Positions 13,930-28,120 of a DNA stretch of 64,000 nt are shown in pieces. The number at the start of each line of letters is the position of its first letter. Within the stretch, counting starts at the first letter, position 1. Origin of the DNA: Symsagittifera roscoffensis (taxonomy: Eukaryota > Xenacoelomorpha > Acoela > Convolutidae); the NCBI RefSeq assembly GCF_963678635.1, contig NC_087070.1, forward strand, positions 14,077,840 to 14,141,839, read 5' to 3'. A program made the translations under genes and the position numbers. The notes under the pieces are model-generated. The model saw nothing but the letters and a program-made list of their open reading frames with translations. It searched no databases and had not been told where the DNA came from.

Positions 13930-16900
13930 TACTCTGTAAAGTTTTTCTAATAGCTCAGTTGGTTGCCGAATCGTCACTGGATGCCAGTGACACTTAGTTG
14001 TGGATCTCCATTCGTCTATTTGGTAAAGATTTTCTTTTTTCGTTTGATTGCCATATTGTCACTGACTGCTAGTGTAGCTGAGTTGTCGACATCCATTTCT
14101 TAACTCAGTAAAGATTTTCTAATATCTCAGTTGGTTGCCGAATCGTCACTGGATGCCAGTGACACTTGGTTGTGGATCTCCATTCGTCTAATGGGTAAAG
14201 ATTTTTTTCTTTCGTTTGATTGCGATATTGTCACTGACTGCTAGTGTAGCTGAGTTGTCGACATCCATTTCTTTACTCAGTAAAGATTTTCTAATATCTC
14301 AGTTGGTTGCCGAATCGTCACTGGATGCCAGTGACACTTAGTTGTGGATCTCCATTCGTCCAATTGGTAAAGATTTTTTTCTTTCGTTTGATTGCCATAT
14401 TGTCACTGACTGCTAGTGTAGCTGAGTTGTCGACATCCATTCCTTTACTCAGTAAAGATTTTCTAATATCTCAGTTGGTTGCCGAATCGTCACTGAATGC
14501 CAGTGACACTTAGTTGTGGATCTCCATTCGTCTAATGGGTAAAGGTTTTTTTCTTTCGTTTGATTGCCATATTGTCACCGACTGCTAGTGTAGCTGAGTT
14601 GTCGACATCCATTCCTTTACTCAGTAAAGATTTTCTAATACCTCAGTTGATTGCCGAATCGTCACTGGATGCCAGTGACACTCAGTTGTGGATCTCCATT
14701 CGTCCAATTGTTAAAGATTTTTTTCTTTCGTTTGATTGCCATATTGTCACTGACTGCTAGTGTAGCTGAGTTGTCGACATCCATTCCTTTACTCAGTAAA
14801 GATTTTCTAATATCTCAGTTGATTGCCGAATCGTCACTGGATGCCAGTGACACTTAGTTGTGGATCTCCATTCGTCCAATTGGTAGAGGTTTTTTTCTTT
14901 CGTTTGATTGCCATATTGTCACTGACTGCTAGTGTAGCTGAGTTGTCGACATCCATTCCTATACTCAGTGAAGATTTTCTAATATCTCAGTTGGTTGCCG
15001 AATCGTCACTGGATGCCAGTGAGACTTAGTTGTGGATCTCCATTCGTCTATTTGGTAAAGATTTTTTTCTTTCGTTTGATTGCCATATTGTCACTGACTG
15101 CTAGTGTAGCTGAGTTGTCGACAACCATTCCTTTACTCAGTAAAGATTTTCTAATATATCAGTTGGTTGCCGAATCGTCACTGAATGCCAGTGACACTTA
15201 GTTGTGGATCTCCATTCGTCTAATGGGTAAAGGTTTTTTTCTTTCGTTTGATTGCCATATTGTCACCGACTGCTAGTGTAGCTGAGTTGTCGACATCCAT
15301 TCCTTTACTCAGTAAAGATTTTCTAATACCTCAGTTGATTGCCGAATCGTCACTGGATACCAGTGACACTCAGTTGTGGATCTCCATTCGTCCAATTGTT
15401 AAAGATTTTTTTCTTTCGTTTGATTGCCATATTGTCACCAACTGCTAGTGTAGCTGAGTTGTCCACATCCATTCCTTTACTCAGTAAAGATTTTCTAATA
15501 TATCAGTTGGTTGCCGAATCGTCACTGAATGCCAGTGACACTTAGTTGTGGATCTCCATTCGTCTAATGGGTAAAGGTTTTTTTCTTTCGTTTGATTGCC
15601 ATATTGTCACTGACTGCTAGTGTAGCTGAGTTGTCGACATCCATTCCTTTACTCAGTAAAGATTTTCTAATATCTCAGTTGGTTGCCGAATCGTCACTGG
15701 ATGCCAGTGACACTTAGTTGTGGATCTCCATTCGTCTATTTGGTAAAGATTTTTTTCTTTCGTTTGATTGCCACATTGTCATTGACTGCTAGTGTAGCTG
15801 AGTTGTCGACATCCATTCCTTTACTCAGTAAAGATTTTCTAATATCTCAGTTGGTTGCCGAATCGTCACTGGATGCCGGTGACACTTAGTTGTGGATCTC
15901 CATTCGTCTATTTGGTAAAGATTTTTTTCTTTCGTTTGATTGCCACATTGTCACTGACTGCTAGTGTAGCTGAGTTGTCGACATCCATTCCTTTACTCAG
16001 TAAAGATTTTCTAATATCTCAGTTGATTGCCGAATCGTCACTGGATGCCAGTGACACTTAGTTGTGGATCTCCATTCGTCCAATTGGTAAAGATTTTTTT
16101 CTTTCGTTTGATGGCCATATTGTCACTGACTGCTAGTGTAGCTGAGTTGTCGACATCCATTACTTTACTCAGTAAAGATTTTCTATTATCTCAGTTGGTT
16201 GCCGAATCGTCACTGGATGCCAGTGACACTTAGTTGTGGATCTCCATTCGTCTATTTGGTAAAGATTTTTTTCTTTCGTTTGATTGCCACATTGTCATTG
16301 ACTGCTAGTGTAGCTGAGTTGTCGACATCCATTCCTTTACTCAGTAAAGATTTTCTAATATCTCAGTTGGTTGCCGAATCGTCACTGGATGCCGGTGACA
16401 CTTAGTTGTGGATCTCCATTCGTCTATTTGGTAAAGATTTTTTTCTTTCGTTTGATTGCCACATTGTCACTGACTGCTAGTGTAGCTGAGTTGTCGACAT
16501 CCATTCCTTTACTCAGTAAAGGTTTTCTAATATCTCAGTTGGTTGCCGAATCGTCACTGGATGCCAGTGACACTTAGTTGTGGATCTCCATTCGTCTATT
16601 TGGTAAAGATTTTTTTCTTTCGTTTGATTGCCACATTGTCATTGACTGCTAGTGTAGCTGAGTTGTCGACATCCATTCCTTTACTCAGTAAAGATTTTCT
16701 AATATCTCAGTTGGTTGCCGAATCGTCACTGGATGCCGGTGACACTTAGTTGTGGATCTCCATTCGTCTATTTGGTAAAGATTTTTGTCTTTCGTTTGAT
16801 TGCCATATTGTCACTGACTGCTAGTGTAGCTGAGTTGTCGACATCCATTCCTTTACTCAGTAAAGATTTTCTAATATCTCAGTTGGTTGCCGAATCGTCA

Positions 16901-19900
16901 CTGGATGCCAGTGACACTTAGTTGTGGATCTCCATTCGTCTAATAGGTAAAGGTTTTTTTCTTTCGTTTGATTGCCATATTGTCACTGACTGCTAGTGTA
17001 GCTGAGTTGTCGACATCCATTCCTTTACTCAGTAAAGATTTTCTAATATCTCAGTTGATTGCCGAATCGTCACTGGATGCCAGTGACACTTAGTTGTGGA
17101 TCTCCATTCGTCCAATTGGTAAAGATTTTTTTCTTTCGTTTGATGGCCATATTGTCACTAACTGCTAGTGTAGCTGAGTTGTCGACATCCATTCCTTTAC
17201 TCAGTAAAGATTTTCTAATATCTCAGTTGGTTGCCGAATCGTCACTGGATGCCAGTGACACTTAGTTGTGGATCTCCATTCGTCTATTTGGTAATTTTTT
17301 TTTTCTTTCGTTTGATTGCCACATTGTCATTGACTGCTAGTGTAGCTGAGTTGTCGACATCCATTCCTTTACTCAGTAAAGATTTTCTAATATCTCAGTT
17401 GGTTGCCGAATCGTCACTGGATGCCGGTGACACTTAGTTGTGGATCTCCATTCGTCCAATTGGTAAAGATTTTTTTCTTTCGTTTGATGGCCATATTGTC
17501 ACTGACTGCTAGTGTAGCTGAGTTGTCGACATCCATTCCTTTACTCAGTAAAGATTTTCTAATATCTCAGTTGGTTGCCGAATCGTCACTGGATGCCAGT
17601 GACACTTAGTTGTGGATCTCCATTCGTCTATTTGGTAAATTTTTTTTTCTTTCGTTTGATTGCCACATTGTCATTGACTGCTAGTGTAGCTGAGTTGTCG
17701 ACATCCATTCCTTTACTCAGTAAAGGTTTTCTAATATCTCAGTTGGTTGCCGAATCGTCACTGGATGCCAGTGACACTTAGTTGTGGATCTCCATTAGTC
17801 CAATTGGTAAAGATTTTTTTCTTTCGTTTGATGGCCATATTGTCACTGACTGCTAGTGTAGCTGAGTTGTCGACATCCATTCCTTTACTCAGTAAAGATT
17901 TTCTAATATCTCAGTTGGTTGCCGAATCGTCACTGGATGCCGGTGACACTTAGTTGTGGATCTCCATTCGTCTATTTGGTAAAGATTTTTTTCTTTCGTT
18001 TGATTGCCACATTGTCACTGACTGCTAGTGTAGCTGAGTTGTCGACATCCATTCCTTTACTCAGTAAAGGTTTTCTAATATCTCAGTTGGTTGCCGAATC
18101 GTCACTGGATGCCAGTGACACTTAGTTGTGGATCTCCATTCGTCTATTTGGTAAAGATTTTTTTCTTTCGTTTGATTGCCACATTGTCATTGACTGCTAG
18201 TGTAGCTGAGTTGTCGACATCCATTCCTTTACTCAGTAAAGATTTTCTAATATCTCAGTTGGTTGCCGAATCGTCACTGGATGCCGGTGACACTTAGTTG
18301 TGGATCTCCATTCGTCTATTTGGTAAAGATTTTTGTCTTTCGTTTGATTGCCATATTGTCACTGACTGCTAGTGTAGCTGAGTTGTCGACATCCATTCCT
18401 TTACTCAGTAAAGATTTTCTAATATCTCAGTTGGTTGCCGAATCGTCACTGGATGCCAGTGACACTTAGTTGTGGATCTCCATTCGTCTAATAGGTAAAG
18501 GTTTTTTTCTTTCGTTTGATTGCCATATTGTCACTGACTGCTAGTGTAGCTGAGTTGTCGACATCCATTCCTTTACTCAGTAAAGATTTTCTAATATCTC
18601 AGTTGATTGCCGAATCGTCACTGGATGCCAGTGACACTTAGTTGTGGATCTCCATTCGTCCAATTGGTAAAGATTTTTTTCTTTCGTTTGATGGCCATAT
18701 TGTCACTAACTGCTAGTGTAGCTGAGTTGTCGACATCCATTCCTTTACTCAGTAAAGATTTTCTAATATCTCAGTTGGTTGCCGAATCGTCACTGGATGC
18801 CAGTGACACTTAGTTGTGGATCTCCATTCGTCTATTTGGTAATTTTTTTTTCTTTCGTTTGATTGCCACATTGTCATTGACTGCTAGTGTAGCTGAGTTG
18901 TCGACATCCATTCCTTTACTCAGTAAAGATTTTCTAATATCTCAGTTGGTTGCCGAATCGTCACTGGATGCCGGTGACACTTAGTTGTGGATCTCCATTC
19001 GTCCAATTGGTAAAGATTTTTTTCTTTCGTTTGATGGCCATATTGTCACTGACTGCTAGTGTAGCTGAGTTGTCGACATCCATTCCTTTACTCAGTAAAG
19101 ATTTTCTAATATCTCAGTTGGTTGCCGAATCGTCACTGGATGCCAGTGACACTTAGTTGTGGATCTCCATTCGTCTATTTGGTAAATTTTTTTTTTCTTT
19201 CGTTTGATTGCCACATTGTCATTGACTGCTAGTGTAGCTGAGTTGTCGACATCCATTCCTTTACTCAGTAAAGATTTTCTAATATCTCAGTTGGTTGCCG
19301 AATCGTCACTGGATGCCGGTGACACTTAGTTGTGGATCTCCATTCGTCTATTTGGTAAAGATTTTTTTCTTTCGTTTGATTGCCATATTGTCACTGACTG
19401 CTAGTGTAGCTGAGTTGTCGACATCCATTCCTTTACACAGTAAAGATTTTCTAATATCTCAGTTGGTTGCCGAATCGTCACTGGATGCCGGTGACACTTA
19501 GTTGTGGATCTCTATTCGTCTAATTGGTAAAGATTTTTTTCTTTCGTTTGATTGCCATATTGTCACTGACTGCTAGTGTAGCTGAGTTGTCGACATCCAT
19601 TCCTTTACTCAGTAAAGATTTTCTAATATCTCAGTTGGTTGCCGAATCGTCACTGGATGCCGGTGACACTTAGTTGTGGATCTCCATTCGTCTATTTGGT
19701 AAAGATTTTTGTCTTTCGTTTGATTGCCATATTGTCACTGACTGCTAGTGTAGCTGAGTTGTCGACATCCATTCCTTTACTCAGTAAAGATTTTCTAATA
19801 TCTCAGTTGGTTGCCGAATCGTCACTGGATGCCAGTGACACTTAGTTGTGGATCTCCATTCGTCTAATAGGTAAAGGTTTTTTTCTTTCGTTTGATTGCC

Positions 19901-22900
19901 ATATTGTCACTGACTGCTAGTGTAGCTGAGTTGTCGACATCCATTCCTTTACTCAGTAAAGATTTTCTAATATCTCAGTTGATTGCCGAATCGTCACTGG
20001 ATGCCAGTGACACTTAGTTGTGGATCTCCATTCGTCCAATTGGTAAAGATTTTTTTCTTTCGTTTGATGGCCATATTGTCACTAACTGCTAGTGTAGCTG
20101 AGTTGTCGACATCCATTCCTTTACTCAGTAAAGATTTTCTAATATCTCAGTTGGTTGCCGAATCGTCACTGGATGCCAGTGACACTTAGTTGTGGATCTC
20201 CATTCGTCTATTTGGTAATTTGTTTTTCTTTCGTTTGATTGCCACATTGTCATTGACTGCTAGTGTAGCTGAGTTGTCGACATCCATTCCTTTATTCAGT
20301 AAAGATTTTCTAATATCTCAGTTGGTTGCCGAATCGTCACTGGATGCCGGTGACACTTAGTTGTGGATCTCCATTCGTCCAATTGGTAAAGATTTTTTTC
20401 TTTCGTTTGATGGCCATATTGTCACTGACTGCTAGTGTAGCTGAGTTGTCGACATCCATTCCTTTACTCAGTAAAGATTTTCTAATATCTCAGTTGGTTG
20501 CCGAATCGTCACTGGATGCCAGTGACACTTAGTTGTGGATCTCCATTCGTCTATTTGGTAAATTTTTTTTTTCTTTCGTTTGATTGCCACATTGTCATTG
20601 ACTGCTAGTGTAGCTGAGTTGTCGACATCCATTCCTTTACTCAGTAAAGATTTTCTAATATCTCAGTTGGTTGCCGAATCGTCACTGGATGCCGGTGACA
20701 CTTAGTTGTGGATCTCCATTCGTCTATTTGGTAAAGATTTTTTTCTTTCGTTTGATTGCCATATTGTCACTGACTGCTAGTGTAGCTGAGTTGTCGACAT
20801 CCATTCCTTTACACAGTAAAGATTTTCTAATATCTCAGTTGGTTGCCGAATCGTCACTGGATGCCGGTGACACTTAGTTGTGGATCTCTATTCGTCTAAT
20901 TGGTAAAGATTTTTTTCTTTCGTTTGATTGCCATATTGTCACTGACTGCTAGTGTAGCTGAGTTGTCGACATCCATTCCTTTACTCAGTAAAGATTTTCT
21001 AATATCTCAGTTGGTTGCCGAATCGTCACTGGATGCCAGTGACACTTAGTTGTGGATCTCCATTCGTCTATTTGGTAAATTTTTTTTTCTTTCGTTTGAT
21101 TGCCACATTGTCATTGACTGCTAGTGTAGCTGAGTTGTCGACATCCATTCCTTTACTCAGTAAAGATTTTCTAATATCTCAGTTGGTTGCCGAATCGTCA
21201 CTGGATGCCGGTGACACTTAGTTGTGGATCTCCATTCGTCTATTTGGTAAAGATTTTTTTCTTTCGTTTGATTGCCATATTGTCACTGACTGCTAGTGTA
21301 GCTGAGTTGTCGACATCCATTCCTTTACTCAGTAAAGATTTTCTAATATCTCAGTTGGTTGCCGAATCGTCACTGGATGCCAGTGACACTTAGTTGTGGA
21401 TCTCCATTCGTCTATTTGGTAAATTTTTTTTTCTTTCGTTTGATTGCCATATTGTCACTGACTGCTAGTGTAGCTGAGTTGTCGACATCCATTCCTTTAC
21501 TCAGTAAAGATTTTCTAATATCTCAGTTGATTGCCGAATCGTCACTGGATGCCAGTGACACTTAGTTGTGGATCTCCATTCGTCCAATTGGTAAAGATTT
21601 TTTTCTTTCGTTTGATGGCCATATTGTCACTGACTGCTAGTGTAGCTGAGTTGTCGACATCCATTCCTTTACTCAGTAAAGATTTTCTAATATCTCAGTT
21701 GGTTGCCGAATCGTCACTGGATGCCAGTGACACTTAGTTGTGGATCTCCATTCGTCTAATTGGTAAAGATTTTTTTCTTTCGTTTGATTGCCATATTGTC
21801 ACTGACTGCTAGTGAAGCTGAGTTGTCGACATCCATTCCTTTACTCAGTAAAGATTTTCTATTATCTCAGTTGGTTGCCGAATTGTCACTGGATGCCGGT
21901 GACACTTAGTTGTGGATCTCCATTCGTCCAATTGGTAAAGATTTTTTTCTTTCGTTTGATGGCCATATTGTCACTGACTGCTAGTGTAGCTGAGTTGTCG
22001 ACATCCATTCCTTTACTCAGTAAAGATTTTCTAATATCTCAGTTGGTTGCCGAATCGTCACTGGATGCCAGTGACACTTAGTTGTGGATCTCCATTCGTC
22101 TATTTGGTAAGTTTTTTTTTCTTTCGTTTGATTGCCACATTGTCATTGACTGCTAGTGTAGCTGAGTTGTCGACATCCATTCCTTTACTCAGTAAAGGTT
22201 TTCTAATATCTCAGTTGGTTGCCGAATCGTCACTGGATGCCAGTGACACTTAGTTGTGGATCTCCATTAGTCCAATTGGTAAAGATTTTTTTTCTTTCGT
22301 TTGATGGCCATATTGTCACTGACTGCTAGTGTAGCTGAGTTGTCGACATCCATTCCTTTACTCAGTAAAGATTTTCTAATATCTCAGTTGGTTGCCGAAT
22401 CGTCACTGGATGCCGGTGACACTTAGTTGTGGATCTCCATTCGTCTATTTGGTAAAGATTTTTTTCTTTCGTTTGATTGCCACATTGTCACTGACTGCTA
22501 GTGTAGCTGAGTTGTCGACATCCATTCCTTTACTCAGTAAAGGTTTTCTAATATCTCAGTTGGTTGCCGAATCGTCACTGGATGCCAGTGACACTTAGTT
22601 GTGGATCTCCATTCGTCTATTTGGTAAAGATTTTTTTCTTTCGTTTGATTGCCACATTGTCATTGACTGCTAGTGTAGCTGAGTTGTCGACATCCATTCC
22701 TTTACTCAGTAAAGATTTTCTAATATCTCAGTTGGTTGCCGAATCGTCACTGGATGCCGGTGACACTTAGTTGTGGATCTCCATTCGTCTATTTGGTAAA
22801 GATTTTTGTCTTTCGTTTGATTGCCATATTGTCACTGACTGCTAGTGTAGCTGAGTTGTCGACATCCATTCCTTTACTCAGTAAAGATTTTCTAATATCT

Positions 22901-24990
22901 CAGTTGGTTGCCGAATCGTCACTGGATGCCAGTGACACTTAGTTGTGGATCTCCATTCGTCTAATAGGTAAAGGTTTTTTTCTTTCGTTTGATTGCCATA
23001 TTGTCACTGACTGCTAGTGTAGCTGAGTTGTCGACATCCATTCCTTTACTCAGTAAAGATTTTCTAATATCTCAGTTGATTGCCGAATCGTCACTGGATG
23101 CCAGTGACACTTAGTTGTGGATCTCCATTCGTCCAATTGGTAAAGATTTTTTTCTTTCGTTTGATGGCCATATTGTCACTAACTGCTAGTGTAGCTGAGT
23201 TGTCGACATCCATTCCTTTACTCAGTAAAGATTTTCTAATATCTCAGTTGGTTGCCGAATCGTCACTGGATGCCAGTGACACTTAGTTGTGGATCTCCAT
23301 TCGTCTATTTGGTAATTTTTTTTTTCTTTCGTTTGATTGCCACATTGTCATTGACTGCTAGTGTAGCTGAGTTGTCGACATCCATTCCTTTACTCAGTAA
23401 AGATTTTCTAATATCTCAGTTGGTTGCCGAATCGTCACTGGATGCCGGTGACACTTAGTTGTGGATCTCCATTCGTCCAATTGGTAAAGATTTTTTTCTT
23501 TCGTTTGATGGCCATATTGTCACTGACTGCTAGTGTAGCTGAGTTGTCGACATCCATTCCTTTACTCAGTAAAGATTTTCTAATATCTCAGTTGGTTGCC
23601 GAATCGTCACTGGATGCCAGTGACACTTAGTTGTGGATCTCCATTCGTCTATTTGGTAAATTTTTTTTTTCTTTCGTTTGATTGCCACATTGTCATTGAC
23701 TGCTAGTGTAGCTGAGTTGTCGACATCCATTCCTTTACTCAGTAAAGATTTTCTAATATCTCAGTTGGTTGCCGAATCGTCACTGGATGCCGGTGACACT
23801 TAGTTGTGGATCTCCATTCGTCTATTTGGTAAAGATTTTTTTCTTTCGTTTGATTGCCATATTGTCACTGACTGCTAGTGTAGCTGAGTTGTCGACATCC
23901 ATTCCTTTACACAGTAAAGATTTTCTAATATCTCAGTTGGTTGCCGAATCGTCACTGGATGCCGGTGACACTTAGTTGTGGATCTCTATTCGTCTAATTG
24001 GTAAAGATTTTTTTCTTTCGTTTGATTGCCATATTGTCACTGACTGCTAGTGTAGCTGAGTTGTCGACATCCATTCCTTTACTCAGTAAAGATTTTCTAA
24101 TATCTCAGTTGGTTGCCGAATCGTCACTGGATGCCAGTGACACTTAGTTGTGGATCTCCATTCGTCTATTTGGTAAATTTTTTTTTTCTTTCGTTTGATT
24201 GCCACATTGTCATTGACTGCTAGTGTAGCTGAGTTGTCGACATCCATTCCTTTACTCAGTAAAGATTTTCTAATATCTCAGTTGGTTGCCGAATCGTCAC
24301 TGGATGCCGGTGACACTTAGTTGTGGATCTCCATTCGTCTATTTGGTAAAGATTTTTTTCTTTCGTTTGATTGCCATATTGTCACTGACTGCTAGTGTAG
24401 CTGAGTTGTCGACATCCATTCCTTTACTCAGTAAAGATTTTCTAATATCTCAGTTGGTTGCCGAATCGTCACTGGATGCCAGTGACACTTAGTTGTGGAT
24501 CTCCATTCGTCTATTTGGTAAATTTTTTTTTCTTTCGTTTGATTGCCATATTGTCACTGACTGCTAGTGTAGCTGAGTTGTCGACATCCATTCCTTTACT
24601 CAGTAAAGATTTTCTAATATCTCAGTTGATTGCCGAATCGTCACTGGATGCCAGTGACACTTAGTTGTGGATCTCCATTCGTCCAATTGGTAAAGATTTT
24701 TTTCTTTCGTTTGATGGCCATATTGTCACTGACTGCTAGTGTAGCTGAGTTGTCGACATCCATTCCTTTACTCAGTAAAGATTTTCTAATATCTCAGTTG
24801 GTTGCCGAATCGTCACTGGATGCCAGTGACACTTAGTTGTGGATCTCCATTCGTCTAATTGGTAAAGATTTTTTTCTTTCGTTTGATTGCCATATTGTCA
24901 CTGACTGCTAGTGAAGCTGAGTTGTCGACATCCATTCCTTTACTCAGTAAAGATTTTCTATTATCTCAGTTGGTTGCCGAATCGTCACTG
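13930..24990 (+). repeat. Homogeneous 172-bp dimeric satellite (about 64 copies)
   Basis: Two 86-bp monomer types alternate. Type A contains GTCACTGACTGCTAGTGTAG and GAGTTGTCGACATCC. Type B contains GTCACTGGATGCCAGTGAC and TTAGTTGTGGATCTCC. The dimer repeats every 172 bp with few differences. Type B holds a perfect 8-bp stem with a 3-nt loop, GTCACTGG-ATG-CCAGTGAC. Variant dimers recur at multiples of 172: a GTCTTTCG variant lies in the units at 16,715, 18,263, 19,639 and 22,736, giving spacings of 9, 8 and 18 dimers. Because 172 is not a multiple of three, the repeated 207-nt open frames are overlapping by-products. The core is younger than both flanks. Confidence 0.97.
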
Positions 24991-24999
24991 GTCACCAGT

Positions 25000-27900
25000 G
25001 ATTTTTAGTTGTGAATATTCATTCCGTTACTCATTAAAAATTCTTCTTTTTCCTATTTGGTTGACATATCCTAACTGATTGCATGTATAATTAAATTGCG
25101 GTGCTCCATTTCTCTACTCAGCAAAGAATCCTTTTCTCCTATATGTTTTCCACGTTCTCACTGCCAGCTAAAAAAAATGAGTTTTGTATCCCCATTCCCT
25201 TACTCAGTGAAGAGTTCTTTTCTTTCTATTGGTTGCCATATCCTCACTGACTGCTTGTGTAACTACGTTGTGTATCTCAATTTCCTTACTCAACAAAGAA
25301 TTCTTTTTTTTATTGGGTTGAAGTAATCTCCTTGCTTGCAAAACATCTTAGTTTTTGGTCTTCGTTACCTTACTCAGTGAAGAATTCTTTTCTTTCATTT
25401 AGTTGCTCAATCCTCACTGATTGCTTGTGTAACTAAGTTGTGGATCACCATTTCCTTACTAAGAAGAGTCTTCTTTCTTTTTCATTGGGTTTTCAAATCC
25501 TCGCTGATTGAAATGTAACGTAGTTGCGGATCTCTATTTTTTTACTCAGTAAAAACTTGTTTACCTCATATAGTTGCGTTATCCTAACTGGTTATCAGTC
25601 AATTTTAGCTGTGCTTCTTCATTCCCTTACTCGGTGAAGAATTCTTTTTTTATTTGGTTGCCATATCTCCACTGATAGCATGTGTAACTAAATTGAGGAT
25701 CTCCCTTCCTTTACTCAGTGAAAAAAAATTTTCATTCATTTGGTTGACATAATCTCACTAATTGCAAGTGTAACTTAGTAGTGGATCTCCAAACCTCTAC
25801 TCAGCAAAGACAAATTCCTCTCCTTTCGAAGCCATGTCGTCACTTATTACCAGTGTATCTTAGTAGTGGAGCTCCATTCCTTTACTCAGTGAAGAAATCT
25901 TTTCTCTCAATTAGCTGCAATATTCTCAGTGATTGCAAGTGTAAATTGGTTGTCAGTTTCCATTAAATTACTCAAAAATTATTTCTTTTCTTTCTTTTGG
26001 TTTCCATTCCTTACTGTTTGCAAATGTATTTTCGTTTGAAACCTCTATTCCCTTAATCAGTAAAGAATTATTTTCTAACATCTTGTTGCCATATCCTCAT
26101 TTCTTGCAAGTGTAACCTTGTTGTTGGTCTCCATTCCTTTTCCCGGCGATGAGGTCTTTTCTCTCATCATTTGGTTGCCATCTCTGCACTCCTTTTAAAT
26201 GTAATTTAGCTTTGGATCTCAATTTCTATGCTCAGTAAAAACGTATAACTTAGTGGTGGGTCGCCATTTTTTTTTTCAGTAAATATTCATTTTATGTCAG
26301 TTGATTCCCGTTTTTTCACTGATTTCCAGTGACATTTCAGTGTGGATCTCTCTTTTCTTACTCAGTGAAGTTTTTTTTTCTCTCATTTGGATGTCATCAC
26401 CTTAATGAATGCACTAGTAACTTGGTTGTAGATCTTTTTTCCATTACTCAGTTTTGAAATTTTTTTCCCAGTTTGTTGTCGTACCCTCACTGATTTCCAG
26501 TGGCACTTAGTTGTGGATATCATCCCCCTACTCGATAAAGCTATCTTTTCTTTCATTTGACTGCCGTATTTTCACTTAGTGCAAATATAACTTAATTGTG
26601 GATCTTCATTTCTTTACTCACAATTTTTTTAAATCTCTCAATCCTTAGCCATATCCTCACTGTAACGTTTCCTCCTCGATTACCAGTGTGATTTAGTTGT
26701 GGATGTCATATTCTTTCCCCAGTAAATGTTTCAGTTTCTTTTTTTTTTGCTTTTCGAACCCGCAGATCCTCATTGATTCCTAGTATAAGCTAGTTGTGGA
26801 TATCTATTCCCTCACTCGGCAAGGATGTTTTTTCTCCCATCTGGTTGCCATTCCTTCTTGATTACCAGTGTAATTTATTAATGGATGTCCTTTTCCTTAC
26901 CCAGTAAAAATTTCTATTTTTTTTAAATTTGGTTTTCAAATCCGCAAATACTCACTGATTGCTAGAGTATCTTAGTTGTGGATCTCCCTTCCCTTACTCA
27001 GTATGGAAATTTTTTATATCTTTTGGTTACCAAATCCTCACTGCCTCTGTACAAAGAACTTAGTTGTGAATCTCCCTTCCCCTACTCAGTGAAGAACTCT
27101 TTTTCCTAATTTGGAAGCTTTTCCTCACTGATTACTAGTGTTACTTAGGTATGGATCTCCCTTCCCTTGCTCAGCGAAGAAGTCTTTTCTCTCATTTAGT
27201 TGCCATATCCTCACTGCCAGTAAATAAAATTTAGTTGTGGATCTCCATTACCTTACTCAGTAAAGATTTCTTTTCTCTCATTTGGTTGCCATGTTCTCAC
27301 TGCCTGTATATAGAAATGAATTGTGGACCTCCATAACCTTACTCAGTAAAGATTTCTTTTCTCTCATTTGATTGCCATTCCTCCTTGAATACCTATGGAA
27401 TTAGTTGTGGATCTCCCTTCCCTTACTCCTTGAAGAGTTCTTTTTATCTCATTTGAAAGCTGTTCCTCACTGATTACCAGTGTAAATTAGTTGTGGGTCT
27501 CTCTTCCCTCACTCAGTAAAGAGTTCTTTTCGCTCATATGATTGCCATATCCTCACTGCCTGTAAAAAGAAATAGATCTAGATCTACCTTCCCTTACTCA
27601 GTAAAAAAAATTCTCTCAAATGGTTGCTATAACCTCAGTGCTTGCAGATCTAACTTAGTTGCGGATCTCCCTTACCTTACACAGTAAAGAATTCTTTTCT
27701 CTCAATTGGCTGCCATATCATCACTGCTTGTGACTATAACTTAGTTGTGGATCTCATTTCCCTTACTCAGTGAAGAATTATCTTATCTCAATTGGTTGTC
27801 ATGTCCTCACTGCTTGCAAATGTAAAATAGTTGCGGAGATCCCTTCCCTTACCCTGTGAAAAAATTTTTCTCTCATTTGGCTTTCATTTCGTCACTGCTT

Positions 27901-28118
27901 GCAAATGTAACATAGCTCTGGATCTCCCTTATCTTACTCAGTGAAGAACTCTTTTTTCTCATTTGTTTGCCATATCCTCACTGCCTGTACAAAGAATTTA
28001 GTTGCGGATCTCCATTACCTTACTCAGTAACGAAGTCTTCTCACTCATTTGGTTGCCATATTCTCACTGCCTGTAAATAGAACTTAGTTGTGGAATAGAA
28101 CTTAGTTGTGTAAATATA
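25000..28118 (+). repeat. Diverged 86-bp satellite, right flank
   Basis: The homogeneous array ends at about 24,990 and single diverged monomers follow, with the same landmarks (TTAGTTGTGGATCTCC, TTACTCAGTAAAGA, TTTGGTTGCCATATCCTCAC). Near the right end (28,080-28,112) the phrase ATAGAACTTAGTTGTG is doubled, just before non-satellite sequence starts. No gene is seen. Confidence 0.92.
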
Positions 28119-28120
28119 AT

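Noticed and set aside
14307-24836. Some fifty near-identical 68-residue open frames
   Set aside because: They repeat every 172 bp, overlap in different frames, and simply reflect the satellite unit. There are no distinct promoters and no independent gene structure.
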